In this document: positions 31,000-41,236 of the stretch, piece by piece
Position numbering within the stretch: the first letter of the stretch is position 1
Layout of the letters: each line of letters opens with the position of its first letter
Origin: Thalassotalea crassostreae
GTDB lineage: Bacteria; Pseudomonadota; Gammaproteobacteria; Enterobacterales; Alteromonadaceae
Reading direction: 5' to 3'
Length of the DNA: 64,000 bases
Assembly: GCF_001831495.1 (NCBI RefSeq)
Contig: NZ_CP017689.1
Coordinates: 3,224,001 to 3,288,000, forward strand
Program-made: the position numbers and the translations under genes
Notes under the pieces: model-generated
Database searches by the model: none
What the model saw: the letters and a program-made list of their open reading frames with translations, nothing else
Told to the model about the DNA's origin: nothing

Positions 31000-31012
31000 G
31001 ATAAAATTGAAT
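31000..31012. promoter_or_regulatory. Possible regulator half-site upstream of the hydratase operon
   Basis: GATAAAATTGAAT in the divergent hydratase/LysR gap resembles, with one extra A, the arm of the large palindrome at 33032-33068. It is shared by two divergent promoters of the same pathway. Weak evidence taken alone. Confidence 0.3.
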
Positions 31013-31116
31013 AACAATAATTGATTAAACTTAGCAAAATGATTCAAGTTTTGTATATAACAACTTTCACTATAACAATAAGTTTAATAGCTAAATAACA
31101 TTAAGTAAGAATATAT

Positions 31117-32049
31117 ATGGATATCTCAAAGAGCCAGTTAAACGTTAGCCATCTGAAAATGATCAGTACCATTGCTAATTCAGAAACGGTAAAAGAGGCT
31201 GCTGAAACCTTGTTTATCACGCAGCCGGCCTTGACCAACCGCATTCGTGAAGCTGAGCGCCGCCTAAATACCGAACTTTTTGTTCGTCGCGGTCGCAAAC
31301 TTATCATTTCGTCCGCAGGCAAGCGACTATTGCATTCAGCCAATAAGATATTAGAAGAGCTCGCTCGCGCTGAACATGATATCGCGCGTTTATCCGATGG
31401 GGTTGAGCAGGTAGTGAGAGTTGGTTTGCCGCACTACTCGTCGTTTAAGTGGTTGCCGCATACGGTAAAAGCATTTCAACAACAAATGCCAAATATTGAG
31501 CTAGAAATTACCTCTAATTCTTTAAATCAACCATTAAACTCGCTTTATAACGGTGATATTGATATTGCGATGATTTCATCAGCAAACAAGAAGCTGGATA
31601 TCGACGACAAAGGTTATCATTCAGTGTTTATTCAAGAAGACGAGCTTGTTGCTTGTTTGTCCAAAGAACATGAATTGGCTAACCAAGAAGCATTAAATGC
31701 GGAAGATTTCACTCATCAGAGTTATATAACCCATTCGACGGTTCCTGAAAAAGATAGAGAATATGAATTATTTTTTAAACCGAAAAACATCATTCCAAGA
31801 AAAGTAACGCAAGTGGGTTTTAATGAGGCAATCATTGAGCTGATCAATGTCAATTTAGGATTGTCTATTATGTCTCAGCAGTTAGTGGCTCCTTATTTAA
31901 CTACTCATAATATTAAAACCGCAAAACTTGGCGATAAGGGATTAAAAGTTTATTGGCACTTAGTGTTTTCAAAGCTGGCTAAAATTGAAGAGCCAGCCCT
32001 ATTTTTAAGTGAACAATTAAAGCTGATTGCTAAAGACCTGGTAAAATAA
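31117..32049 (+). CDS. LysR-family transcriptional regulator
   Basis: A 310-residue LysR-type regulator with an N-terminal winged HTH (about residues 10-68, VKEAAETLFITQPALTNRIREAERRL) and a C-terminal effector-binding domain. The effector domain opening (VRVGLPHYSSFKWLPHTVKAF) is similar in style to MetR. It is divergent from the hydratase operon and placed between the two halves of the kynurenine island, so it probably controls the pathway, with a kynurenine-route metabolite as inducer. Both points are inference from position. Confidence 0.88.
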   Translation: MDISKSQLNVSHLKMISTIANSETVKEAAETLFITQPALTNRIREAERRLNTELFVRRGRKLIISSAGKRLLHSANKILEELARAEHDIARLSDGVEQVVRVGLPHYSSFKWLPHTVKAFQQQMPNIELEITSNSLNQPLNSLYNGDIDIAMISSANKKLDIDDKGYHSVFIQEDELVACLSKEHELANQEALNAEDFTHQSYITHSTVPEKDREYELFFKPKNIIPRKVTQVGFNEAIIELINVNLGLSIMSQQLVAPYLTTHNIKTAKLGDKGLKVYWHLVFSKLAKIEEPALFLSEQLKLIAKDLVK

Positions 32050-32113
32050 ACGTAAAATAAGCTAAATGGGCTTAAGTAAAATAAGAGTTATGTATTGCCT
32101 ATACAACTCTTAT

Positions 32114-32947
32114 CTATGCCAACCCCATTTGTTCAAACACCTGCTTACAAAGCCAGCTTTTTTCGTCCGCCAAGTCCAGTATTACATCAAAATGATTACG
32201 ACTTTTAATTACCTGACTATACGAGTTGTGTTTATCTGCCATCTCTTGGCTTTGTCGCTTAAATTCATTGGTTTCATTTTCACCAACGGCATATATCATC
32301 GGCATTGATAACTGTTTTGAACAAAACAAAGGACTATATTGTTCAATTTCATTATCCGTCAACTGTAATGGTTCATTGATATAAGTCAGTGCAATCGGAC
32401 GAATATCGTATATGCCGCTGACTGCACATACTCCTTGAATATACTGGCCAGACATTTGCGTAACCATAAGGGCCAAATGTGCTCCAGCTGAACTGCCCGA
32501 AATATAAATTTCGTTTTTATCAAAGCCAAATCGCTCGGCATTGTTATATAACCAAGCGATAGCCTTACAGTTTTGAGCAACGATTTCTGTCATCGTAGCA
32601 TTTGGCGCTAGAGAATAATTTAGTACTGCATAATAACAACCATGTTGCTGGAAATTATTTGCCGCAAAAGATGACTCATTCTTGCTAAGTTCTTGCCAAT
32701 ACCCGCCGTGAATATAGACCTGTAACTTGCGACTATTACCTTGAGTTGGTAAAAATAAATCTAATTGTTCATCGACATTATTGCCGTAGCTAATATTGGT
32801 TTCGACCTTGCCAAGTTGCTGCGCCCAAATTAACGCGTCTTTACTGCGCTCTATATATTCTTTGATGAATATATTGATATCTTCAATACAACTACTAGGA
32901 GAATACTCTCTTTCTAAATTTTCTAGTTCAAGGTCGCGATACAACAT
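32114..32947 (-). CDS. Alpha/beta-hydrolase, probable kynurenine formamidase (AFMID type)
   Basis: Most likely hydrolyses N-formylkynurenine to kynurenine and formate. An alpha/beta hydrolase with the oxyanion motif HGGYW near residue 80 and the nucleophile Ser153 in GSSAGAH. The length (277) and these motifs match eukaryotic-type arylformamidases; the usual bacterial enzyme KynB is an unrelated metal-dependent protein that is absent here. All other kynurenine-pathway steps are encoded alongside, so this gene fills the only gap. A general esterase cannot be excluded from sequence. Divergent from the main operon across a palindrome-bearing region. Confidence 0.78.
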   Translation of the reverse strand: MLYRDLELENLEREYSPSSCIEDINIFIKEYIERSKDALIWAQQLGKVETNISYGNNVDEQLDLFLPTQGNSRKLQVYIHGGYWQELSKNESSFAANNFQQHGCYYAVLNYSLAPNATMTEIVAQNCKAIAWLYNNAERFGFDKNEIYISGSSAGAHLALMVTQMSGQYIQGVCAVSGIYDIRPIALTYINEPLQLTDNEIEQYSPLFCSKQLSMPMIYAVGENETNEFKRQSQEMADKHNSYSQVIKSRNHFDVILDLADEKSWLCKQVFEQMGLA

Positions 32948-33004
32948 CTCTATAGTTTCCAGACTAATGGGCGAATTATTATGATAACCATTAATTTGCT
33001 GGTC

Positions 33005-33068
33005 GATAAATTGATTTAATTTTCGCTAACCATAGATAAATTGAATGCAATACATTCAATTTATCTAT
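33005..33068. promoter_or_regulatory. Large palindrome and half-sites in the divergent kynurenine promoter region
   Basis: A perfect 16-bp inverted repeat: ATAGATAAATTGAATG at 33032-33047 and its complement at 33053-33068, separated by CAATA. The half-site GATAAATTGA occurs at 33005 and 33035 (30 bp apart, about three helical turns) and inverted at 33056. It lies between the formamidase (minus) and the dehydrogenase operon (plus), where an operator is expected. There is no T-run as in a terminator. The bound protein is unknown; the LysR encoded at 31117 is a candidate. Confidence 0.6.
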
Positions 33069-33223
33069 CAAAATCTCAATATTTTAAAATTATAGTTATT
33101 GATTAAAACAGGCTAAAGTTAATGGATAACTAATTTAAAGTGCTTTTATTTAAGTGCACTTGCTCGAATTATTCTATTGGCAACCACATGTTGGCTGCAA
33201 CCAAATCAAGATTGGACAGTTAA

Positions 33224-34693
33224 ATGCCGAAAAATAAAATTTTAAAATCGTACGTTAACGGTAAATTCATCGACAGCAGACATTACTTTAATAATATCAA
33301 TCCTGTTAATGGCGAAGTCATTAGCAAGATTGCCGAAGCTGATAAAGATATTATCGATGCCGCAGTCGCAAGTGCTAAGCACGCGCAAGAGAATGCATGG
33401 GGACAAATGCCGGTAAATGACCGCTGTGCTCTACTGCATAAAGTCGCTGATCGTATGGCTGAAAGAGAACAGGAATTCATCGACGCTGAAATCGCCGATA
33501 CCGGTAAGTCACTGTTTCAAGTACAGACCATCGATATTCCTCGTGGCACAGCTAACTTTAGAACCTTTGCAGACATGGTAAAATTTGACAGCGGGGAAAC
33601 CTTTATTACCGAGCTTGCAAATGGTGAAAAGGCGATAAACTATTCCGTCAATAAACCACTTGGTGTGGTCGCAGTAATATCTCCTTGGAATTTACCCTTG
33701 TTATTAGCAACATGGAAAATTGCGCCAGCCATGGCATGTGGTAATAGTGTCATCTTAAAGCCTTCAGAAGAAACCTCTTCAACCGCATTTTTACTTGCCG
33801 AAGTTATGGATGAAGTAGGTATCCCAAACGGTGCCTTCAATCTTATTCTTGGCAGAGGCTCTAATGTAGGCGATCACCTAACATCACACTCTGGTATTAA
33901 TGCGATAACGTTTACTGGTGCATCAAGCACAGGTAAGCAAATTATGAAATCGGCAAGTGATACCGTTAAACCTGTGTCGTTTGAATTAGGCGGAAAAAAC
34001 TCTGCCATTGTATTTGAAGATGCTGATTTAGATAAAGCAATAGCCGGTGTTGCGCGTTCAAGTTTCACTAATTGCGGTCAAGTGTGCCTGTGTACTGAAA
34101 AGGTTTATGTCCATCGCAGTATCTTTGTTGAGTTTGTCGAAGGCTTAAAAGCACAAGCAGAAAATATTAAAATTGGTTACCCACTTGAAGAAGACGTTTT
34201 TATGGGGCCTTTAGTTTCTAAGGCGCATCAACAAAAAGTGTTGTCTTATTATGAATTGGCCCGAGAAGAAGGCGCCAACTTTGTCACCGGTGGTGGCACG
34301 CCAAAATTTTCAGATCAACGACAGCATGGTTATTTTATTGAGCCAACGGTAATTACTGGTTTAGATGATCATGCTCGCACTAATCAAGAAGAGATATTTG
34401 GGCCGATATGCCATATCTCGGCATTTGATGATGAAAACGAAGTGATCAAACGAGCTAACGACACAGAATATGGTCTTGCTGCCTCAGTATGGACTGAGAA
34501 TATTTCTCGAGCACATCGAGTATCAGCAAAAATAGATGTCGGCTTGGTTTGGGTTAACACATGGTTTTTACGTGACTTACGTACACCTTTTGGCGGCGTT
34601 AAATTATCTGGGGTTGGCCGTGAAGGCGGTAAACATTCTTTAGGGTTTTATAGTGAACCTACCAATATTTGTATCAAGATTGACGAGCACTAA
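33224..34693 (+). CDS. nbaE: 2-aminomuconate 6-semialdehyde dehydrogenase
   Basis: Oxidises 2-aminomuconate semialdehyde to 2-aminomuconate with NAD. Aldehyde dehydrogenase superfamily, 489 residues, with catalytic Cys288 in NCGQVCLC, the [16 protein letters not shown] segment carrying the general-base Glu, and EEIFGPICH. Closest in style to 2-hydroxymuconic/2-aminomuconic semialdehyde dehydrogenases, and placed before the deaminase, dioxygenase and decarboxylase genes of the same route. First gene of a seven-gene plus-strand operon. Confidence 0.9.
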   Translation: MPKNKILKSYVNGKFIDSRHYFNNINPVNGEVISKIAEADKDIIDAAVASAKHAQENAWGQMPVNDRCALLHKVADRMAEREQEFIDAEIADTGKSLFQVQTIDIPRGTANFRTFADMVKFDSGETFITELANGEKAINYSVNKPLGVVAVISPWNLPLLLATWKIAPAMACGNSVILKPSEETSSTAFLLAEVMDEVGIPNGAFNLILGRGSNVGDHLTSHSGINAITFTGASSTGKQIMKSASDTVKPVSFELGGKNSAIVFEDADLDKAIAGVARSSFTNCGQVCLCTEKVYVHRSIFVEFVEGLKAQAENIKIGYPLEEDVFMGPLVSKAHQQKVLSYYELAREEGANFVTGGGTPKFSDQRQHGYFIEPTVITGLDDHARTNQEEIFGPICHISAFDDENEVIKRANDTEYGLAASVWTENISRAHRVSAKIDVGLVWVNTWFLRDLRTPFGGVKLSGVGREGGKHSLGFYSEPTNICIKIDEH

Positions 34694-34695
34694 TT

Positions 34696-35701
<1,006 letters not shown>

Positions 35702-35702
35702 G

Positions 35703-36695
35703 ATGCGCGTTGTCGATATACACTCTCATTTTTTCCCAAAAACATGGGATGATCTACAAGCAAAATTTGGTGGTAACGATTGGCCTTGGTTACGTCATAC
35801 TGAGGATAACAAAGCCATGTTGATGAAAGGCGACAAAGAATTTAGACCAATTTATTCTGCCTGTTGGGAGCCTGCTGTTCGTCTTGAAGAAATGGATCGT
35901 GACGGTGTGGATAAACAAATCATTTCTGCAACACCAATCTTGTTTGCCTACGAAAAGCCAGTAGATCAAGCACTCTATTGTGCGCAAATCTTTAACGATG
36001 CAGCGATGGAAATATGTAGTCGTGGTAATAATCGTTTATTTGCGATGTCACAAGTACCATTACAAGATATCGATGCGGCGTGTAAAGAAGTTAGTCGCGC
36101 CAAAGGGATTGGCCATTGCGGTGTACAGATCGGTAATCACGTTGGCCTTAAAAACATGGATGATGAAGGCGTAATTACCTTTTTACAACACTGCGCTAAT
36201 GAAGATATCTCAGTATTTGTTCACCCATGGGACATGATGGCAAGCGAACGCACCAAAGACTATATGATGGGTTGGACTGTTGGTATGCCAGCAGAAACTC
36301 AATTATCCATCGTCTCTATGATCCTTGGTGGCGGCTTTGATCGCGTTAGCGATAAGTTAAAAATCTGCTTTGCCCACGGCGGCGGCTCGTTCGCATTCTT
36401 GTTGGGTCGTTTAGATAATGCTTGGCATCATCGGGATATCGCTCGCGGTAAATCGCAATTACCACCAAGTCATTATCTTGATCGTTTCTTCCTTGATACC
36501 GCAGTTTTTGATCATGACTCTTTAGAGTTACTGGTTAAAAAAATGGGCACAGATCGTTTGATGTTTGGTACCGACTATCCGTTTCCATTGGGCGAACAAC
36601 AGATGGGTCAGTTAATCAAAACCGCACCGTCATTAGTTGATGAAGATAAACAAAAATTGTTAGCCAATAACGCGGAACAGTTTTTCCAAATTTAA
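35703..36695 (+). CDS. nbaD: 2-amino-3-carboxymuconate-6-semialdehyde decarboxylase (ACMSD)
   Basis: Decarboxylates ACMS to 2-aminomuconate semialdehyde, steering the route away from quinolinate and NAD toward full breakdown. Amidohydrolase-superfamily, zinc-dependent: N-terminal HSH in DIHSHFFP, VHPWD, the His of CFAHGGGS and the Asp of GTDYPFPLGEQ. ATG 35703 is preferred, giving the normal MRVVDIHSHFF start with GGAG 9 bases upstream; an earlier ATG overlaps the dioxygenase gene. 330 residues. Confidence 0.95.
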   Translation: MRVVDIHSHFFPKTWDDLQAKFGGNDWPWLRHTEDNKAMLMKGDKEFRPIYSACWEPAVRLEEMDRDGVDKQIISATPILFAYEKPVDQALYCAQIFNDAAMEICSRGNNRLFAMSQVPLQDIDAACKEVSRAKGIGHCGVQIGNHVGLKNMDDEGVITFLQHCANEDISVFVHPWDMMASERTKDYMMGWTVGMPAETQLSIVSMILGGGFDRVSDKLKICFAHGGGSFAFLLGRLDNAWHHRDIARGKSQLPPSHYLDRFFLDTAVFDHDSLELLVKKMGTDRLMFGTDYPFPLGEQQMGQLIKTAPSLVDEDKQKLLANNAEQFFQI

Positions 36696-36744
36696 ATTAA
36701 GTCTAAGTTTAGAATTAAGAAGCAACTTAACAAACAATATATAA

Positions 36745-36762
36745 ACCGACAGAGCTGTCGGT
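36745..36762. promoter_or_regulatory. Palindrome between ACMSD and the fusion gene
   Basis: ACCGACAG and CTGTCGGT around two bases, a perfect 8-bp inverted repeat in the only sizeable gap (97 bp) of the operon. No T-run follows, so it is not a normal terminator. Could be an operator, an RNA-processing hairpin or an attenuating structure. Confidence 0.4.
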
Positions 36763-36792
36763 AACCAAAAGTTATAACAATTAGGATTTACC

Positions 36793-38838
36793 ATGCTGAA
36801 CAAATTAGCAATCAAGCTTGACCAAGCAGCCGTATCGGCACAAAGCGTTGAGCAACTATCATTAACATCAGAATTATCTCTAGATGATGCCTACACTATT
36901 CAAAAGCTTAGTATTGACCAACGATTAAATCGTGGCGAACGTCTTGTCGGCTACAAAATGGGTTTCACCTCGAAAGCAAAAATGGAGCAAATGGGGGTAG
37001 ATGATTTAATCTGGGGCCGCTTAACCGATACTATGATTATTGAGCAAGATCAGGCGATAGATTTAGCAGATTATGTGCACCCTCGTGCAGAGCCTGAAAT
37101 TGCATTTAAATTAAAGTCACCATTATCAGGTATTGTCACGGCTGAACAAGCACTAGCCGCTGTAGAAGCAATTGCCCCTGCGATAGAAATTATCGACTCT
37201 CGCTACAGTAATTTTAAATTCTCACTGAGCGATGTCATTGCTGACAATTGTTCTAGTACAGGTTTTATCGTTGGCGACTGGCATGCGCCAGATACTGACA
37301 TTAACGAGCTTGCAATGAAACTTATCATTGATGGTAAGGAAGCGGCTTCAGGGCTTAGCTCAGAAATTCTTGAGCATCCGCTAAATTCATTGGTAGAAGC
37401 TGCCCGCTGTATTGCTGAATCTGGTGAAGAGTTAAAGCCAGGTCAAATTATTCTTGCCGGCGCGGCAACCGCGGCTATTGCATTAGAACCAGGACAAAGT
37501 ATACAAGTTGAAGTTGAAAACCTTGGCAGTTGTGGCTTTAGCACGCAAGCAAACATAGATTTTGCCAACACTATTGAGTTTGCTCAACAAATGGATAAGA
37601 ACGATGAGTTAGCAAGTTACCGTGATAAATTTTGTCACCCGGTAATTAATGACAAAAAAGTCTTATATTTTACCGGTAACTCACTCGGCTTACAGCCAAA
37701 AGCAGCGCGAGACTATGTAAACAAAGAGTTAGACGAATGGGCGAAATGGGGTGTTGAAGGTCATTTCCATGCAGAAAACCCATGGGTTAGTTATCACGAA
37801 ATTCTTACGCCACAATCGGCAGCGATTGTTGGTGCAAATGAGTCGGAAGTGGTTTGTATGGGCTCATTAACGAACAACCTACACTTGTTGTTTGTATCTT
37901 TTTATCAACCGACAGCGAAACGTTTCAAGATTATTTCTGAAGCAAAAATGTTTCCTTCAGACCGTTATCTACTTGAAACTCAAGCTCGCCATCATGGCTT
38001 CGCACCCGATGATGCAATCATCGAAGTGGCACCGCGTGACGGAGAGCACTTAATTCGTGAAGAAGACATTATCAACACCATTAAAGAGCATGGTGATGAA
38101 GTCGCGTTAGTATTTTTTGGCGGCGTGAACTACTTTACCGGTCAAGTTTTTGATATGAAAAAGCTGACTGATGTAGCACACAGTGTTGGCGCTCTTGCTG
38201 GTTTCGACTTGGCTCATGCAGCCGGCAATATCCCAATGAAACTTCATGATTGGAATGTCGATTTTGCTGCATGGTGTACCTATAAATACATTAATTCAAG
38301 TGCTGGTAATACTGCGGCTCTATTTGTTCATGACCGCCACGGAAACAATACCGAACTCAATCGTTTTGGTGGTTGGTGGGGTCACAACAAAGAGCGCCGT
38401 TTCTTAATGGAAAACTCTTTTGAGCCGATGACTGGTGCCGAGGGTTGGCAGTTAAGTAATGCGCCGATAATGGGCATGGCTGTTCTTAAATCGTCTTTAG
38501 ATATTTTTGATGAAGTTGGCATGCAAAAACTACGTAACAAGAGTTTGCAATTGACCGCGTTTTTGGAGTTTGTGTTCAATGATGTCACCAGCCAATTTCC
38601 AAATGTTGAACTTGAAATCATTACTCCAACGGATCCAAAACAACGTGGCTGTCAATTATCGATAAAACTTGTTGGTACCGATAAAACCTTCTTCAACACA
38701 TTAACTGATGCCGGCATTATTGCAGATTTTCGAGAGCCTGATGTGGTGCGTATGGCACCAACGCCGTTATACAACAGTTTCGAAGATGTTTACCGCATGG
38801 GTGAAACATTAAAAGCATTGTTAAAGGATTGGAAATAA
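36793..38838 (+). CDS. Fusion of 2-oxo-3-hexenedioate decarboxylase (NbaG type) and kynureninase
   Basis: One uninterrupted 681-residue frame holds two whole enzymes. Residues 1-255 are a member of the fumarylacetoacetase-like hydratase/decarboxylase family: [26 protein letters not shown] with the metal-binding Glu pair, and [11 protein letters not shown]. By context it decarboxylates 4-oxalocrotonate to 2-oxopent-4-enoate. Residues about 262-681 are kynureninase, which cleaves 3-hydroxykynurenine to 3-hydroxyanthranilate and alanine: [10 protein letters not shown] opening, [13 protein letters not shown]-binding Lys498 in [11 protein letters not shown]. The linker is only some 10 residues, and both halves are complete. 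No stop or frameshift is seen near the junction (about 37540-37600). ATG 36793 has a TTAGGA ribosome site. The second half's gene would normally stand alone as kynU. Confidence 0.9.
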   Translation: MLNKLAIKLDQAAVSAQSVEQLSLTSELSLDDAYTIQKLSIDQRLNRGERLVGYKMGFTSKAKMEQMGVDDLIWGRLTDTMIIEQDQAIDLADYVHPRAEPEIAFKLKSPLSGIVTAEQALAAVEAIAPAIEIIDSRYSNFKFSLSDVIADNCSSTGFIVGDWHAPDTDINELAMKLIIDGKEAASGLSSEILEHPLNSLVEAARCIAESGEELKPGQIILAGAATAAIALEPGQSIQVEVENLGSCGFSTQANIDFANTIEFAQQMDKNDELASYRDKFCHPVINDKKVLYFTGNSLGLQPKAARDYVNKELDEWAKWGVEGHFHAENPWVSYHEILTPQSAAIVGANESEVVCMGSLTNNLHLLFVSFYQPTAKRFKIISEAKMFPSDRYLLETQARHHGFAPDDAIIEVAPRDGEHLIREEDIINTIKEHGDEVALVFFGGVNYFTGQVFDMKKLTDVAHSVGALAGFDLAHAAGNIPMKLHDWNVDFAAWCTYKYINSSAGNTAALFVHDRHGNNTELNRFGGWWGHNKERRFLMENSFEPMTGAEGWQLSNAPIMGMAVLKSSLDIFDEVGMQKLRNKSLQLTAFLEFVFNDVTSQFPNVELEIITPTDPKQRGCQLSIKLVGTDKTFFNTLTDAGIIADFREPDVVRMAPTPLYNSFEDVYRMGETLKALLKDWK

Positions 38839-38839
38839 C

Positions 38840-40216
38840 ATGTCTAGCTCAGCAAATAAGCAGAATATCGCTATCGCCGGCGCGGGCCCAGTAGGCGCTT
38901 TACTGGCGGTGATGTTGGCAAAAAAAGGTTATAGCATTGACCTGTACGAATCACGTCCTGATTCTCGCCAAACCAATATTTATCAAGGTAAATCGATTAA
39001 CTTAGCCTTATCAGATCGCGGTTGGTTAGCACTTCAAGCGATAGGCGTTGATAAAGAAATTAGAGATCATGCCATTCCTATGTATTGCCGTATTATGCAC
39101 GATGTTGATGGCAATCTTTCTGAGTTTCCATACGGTAAAGATGGGCAAGCAATTTGGTCAGTTTCACGCTCAGGCATTAATGAACAATTAATCACCATGG
39201 CAGAGCAAGAAGACAGCGTTAATATTCACTTTGAGCATCACTTAACTAATGTGAATTTTGATGATGTTAATTGCACGTTTAATAATAAAGGCAGTGCTAA
39301 GCAACATGCCAGTGATTTACTCATTGGGGCTGATGGAGTGTTTTCAAAAGTGCGCCGTCTTGCCCAAGAATTACCGGGACAACGCATTAGTCATTCTCTG
39401 GAATATATGCCACAAAGTTATATTGAACTCAGTATTGACGCCAATGAAGACGGAAGCCATAAACTCGAAAAAAATGCGCTGCATATATGGCCGCGAAAAG
39501 ATTTTATGCTTATCGCCCTGCCTAATCCAGATGGTTCATTTACCTGTACTTTATTCTTAAACCACGAAGGCGATGTATCATTTGCATCGTTAAACAATAA
39601 AGATAAAGTTAGTGAGTTTTTCAACACTAATTTCAAAGATGCGATGCCTCTTCTTAACGATCCGGTTAATGATTTTCTGGCAAAACAACCTTCACCATTG
39701 TGCTTAGTTCATATTTACCCTTGGGTAATTAATAATAACGTCGCACTAATAGGTGACGCGGCTCATGCAATGGTGCCATTTTATGGGCAAGGGATGAATT
39801 GTGGTTTCGAAGATTGCCGTATATTAAATGAGTTAGAAACTAAATTTGACGGTGACTGGCAACAAGTCCTGCCGGCATATGAAGCCTCAAGAAAACCTAG
39901 TGGTGACGCAATTATTGAGTTAGCGAAACGTAACTTTATCGAAATGAGTGAGTTAAGCGCCGATGAAAACTTTTTACTGCGTAAAAAAATCGAAGCAAAG
40001 TTTCATGATATGTACCCTGACTTATGGGTACCTTTATATTCGATGGTAACATTCTCACCTCACATTTCTTACGATTACGCGTTAAAAACAGGTGACATTC
40101 AAAAACAAATTATGGACGAAATCATGCTGTTACCTGATATCAAACAAACCTGGCAAGAACAACACGTATATGACTTGTTGCATACACTTGCCACAGAGAA
40201 ACTGGAGGTAGCGTAA
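38840..40216 (+). CDS. kmo: Kynurenine 3-monooxygenase
   Basis: FAD-dependent hydroxylase turning kynurenine into 3-hydroxykynurenine with NADPH and oxygen. FAD-binding GAGPVGALLA at the N-terminus (near residue 14) and the second flavin motif GDAAHAMVPFYGQGMNCGFEDC near residue 308. 458 residues. It starts 1 bp after the fusion gene stop and its own stop overlaps the next start, so translation is probably coupled. Presence of this enzyme routes kynurenine to 3-hydroxyanthranilate and not to anthranilate. Confidence 0.95.
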   Translation: MSSSANKQNIAIAGAGPVGALLAVMLAKKGYSIDLYESRPDSRQTNIYQGKSINLALSDRGWLALQAIGVDKEIRDHAIPMYCRIMHDVDGNLSEFPYGKDGQAIWSVSRSGINEQLITMAEQEDSVNIHFEHHLTNVNFDDVNCTFNNKGSAKQHASDLLIGADGVFSKVRRLAQELPGQRISHSLEYMPQSYIELSIDANEDGSHKLEKNALHIWPRKDFMLIALPNPDGSFTCTLFLNHEGDVSFASLNNKDKVSEFFNTNFKDAMPLLNDPVNDFLAKQPSPLCLVHIYPWVINNNVALIGDAAHAMVPFYGQGMNCGFEDCRILNELETKFDGDWQQVLPAYEASRKPSGDAIIELAKRNFIEMSELSADENFLLRKKIEAKFHDMYPDLWVPLYSMVTFSPHISYDYALKTGDIQKQIMDEIMLLPDIKQTWQEQHVYDLLHTLATEKLEVA

Positions 40217-41070
40217 TGGCTTGTCCTTATCACCAAGGTGAAAATGTTCGCGAAGTTGAAGATACCATACATACCGACTTTAAAAATGAAATGTCCTATG
40301 GCGACTATCTTTGCCTTGATAAAATATTAGGCGCACAAAAACCATTAACTGATGAACATGATGAAATGTTGTTTATCACCATCCATCAAGCGTCAGAAAT
40401 ATGGTTAAAACTTGCTGGATTCGAACTTAATGCTGCGGTTAAGCATGTGCAAAATAGTGACTTTGGTCCTGCTTTTAAAATTATCGCTCGAGTGAAACAA
40501 ATATTTGTGCAATTGACCCAATCTTGGCAAGTACTGTCAACGTTAACACCAGTTGATTATTTAAAATTCCGTGATGCGTTAGGCCATTCATCAGGCTTTC
40601 AATCGTATGGTTATCGTAAACTTGAATTTTTATTGGGTAATAAAAATACCGCGCTAATAAAGGTTCACGAATCAAACCCAACGGTTCATCAAGAGCTTAC
40701 TGAAATCTCTAACAGCCCAAGCTTGTACGATGAAGTGATCAAACAGCTTGCCGCTGCCGGTTTTGATATTGCCGATGAAATGCTTGATCGTGATTTTAAT
40801 CAACCATATTGCAAGCATGAGTCAGTACTTAAAGCCTGGGTAAAGGTTTATGAAAACTCAGATGAATACTTCGAATTATACAACCTCGCAGAAAAGTTGA
40901 TGGATATTGAAGATTCATTTCAACAGTGGCGCTTTAAACATATGTATACCGTACAACGTATAATCGGTAATAAAATGGGGACAGGTGGCTCATCGGGTGT
41001 TGAATTTCTGAAGAAGGCACTAGATATTAGCTTCTTCCCTGAACTTCTCGACTTAAGAACTCAGTTGTAA
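40216..41070 (+). CDS. kynA: Tryptophan 2,3-dioxygenase
   Basis: Heme enzyme that opens the indole ring of tryptophan to N-formylkynurenine, the entry step. 284 residues. TDO hallmarks: YGDYLCLDKILGAQ, the substrate-site ITIHQASEIW, SGFQSYGYRKLEFLLGN and the late GTGGSSGVEFLK. It starts inside the stop of kmo (TAATG). Placing the first enzyme last in the operon puts it next to the terminator at 41108. Confidence 0.96.
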   Translation: MACPYHQGENVREVEDTIHTDFKNEMSYGDYLCLDKILGAQKPLTDEHDEMLFITIHQASEIWLKLAGFELNAAVKHVQNSDFGPAFKIIARVKQIFVQLTQSWQVLSTLTPVDYLKFRDALGHSSGFQSYGYRKLEFLLGNKNTALIKVHESNPTVHQELTEISNSPSLYDEVIKQLAAAGFDIADEMLDRDFNQPYCKHESVLKAWVKVYENSDEYFELYNLAEKLMDIEDSFQQWRFKHMYTVQRIIGNKMGTGGSSGVEFLKKALDISFFPELLDLRTQL

Positions 41071-41107
41071 TCAAAACTTTGCCAGCAAAAATTAATCAGA
41101 AAAATAA

Positions 41108-41142
41108 AAATGCCCTAGATCAAGTATCAATTTAGGGCATTT
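41108..41142 (+). terminator. Intrinsic terminator of the kynurenine operon
   Basis: AAATGCCCTA and TAGGGCATTT pair over 10 bp with a 15-base loop, ending in a short T-run. Confidence 0.8.
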
Positions 41143-41236
41143 GTATTACATAGATTTCGATAAATACATTTCGCGTCTTTGGTGAGACTAAGTTTTCACA
41201 TATAAAGAACGGTAATCATTATTTAAATAATATCTG

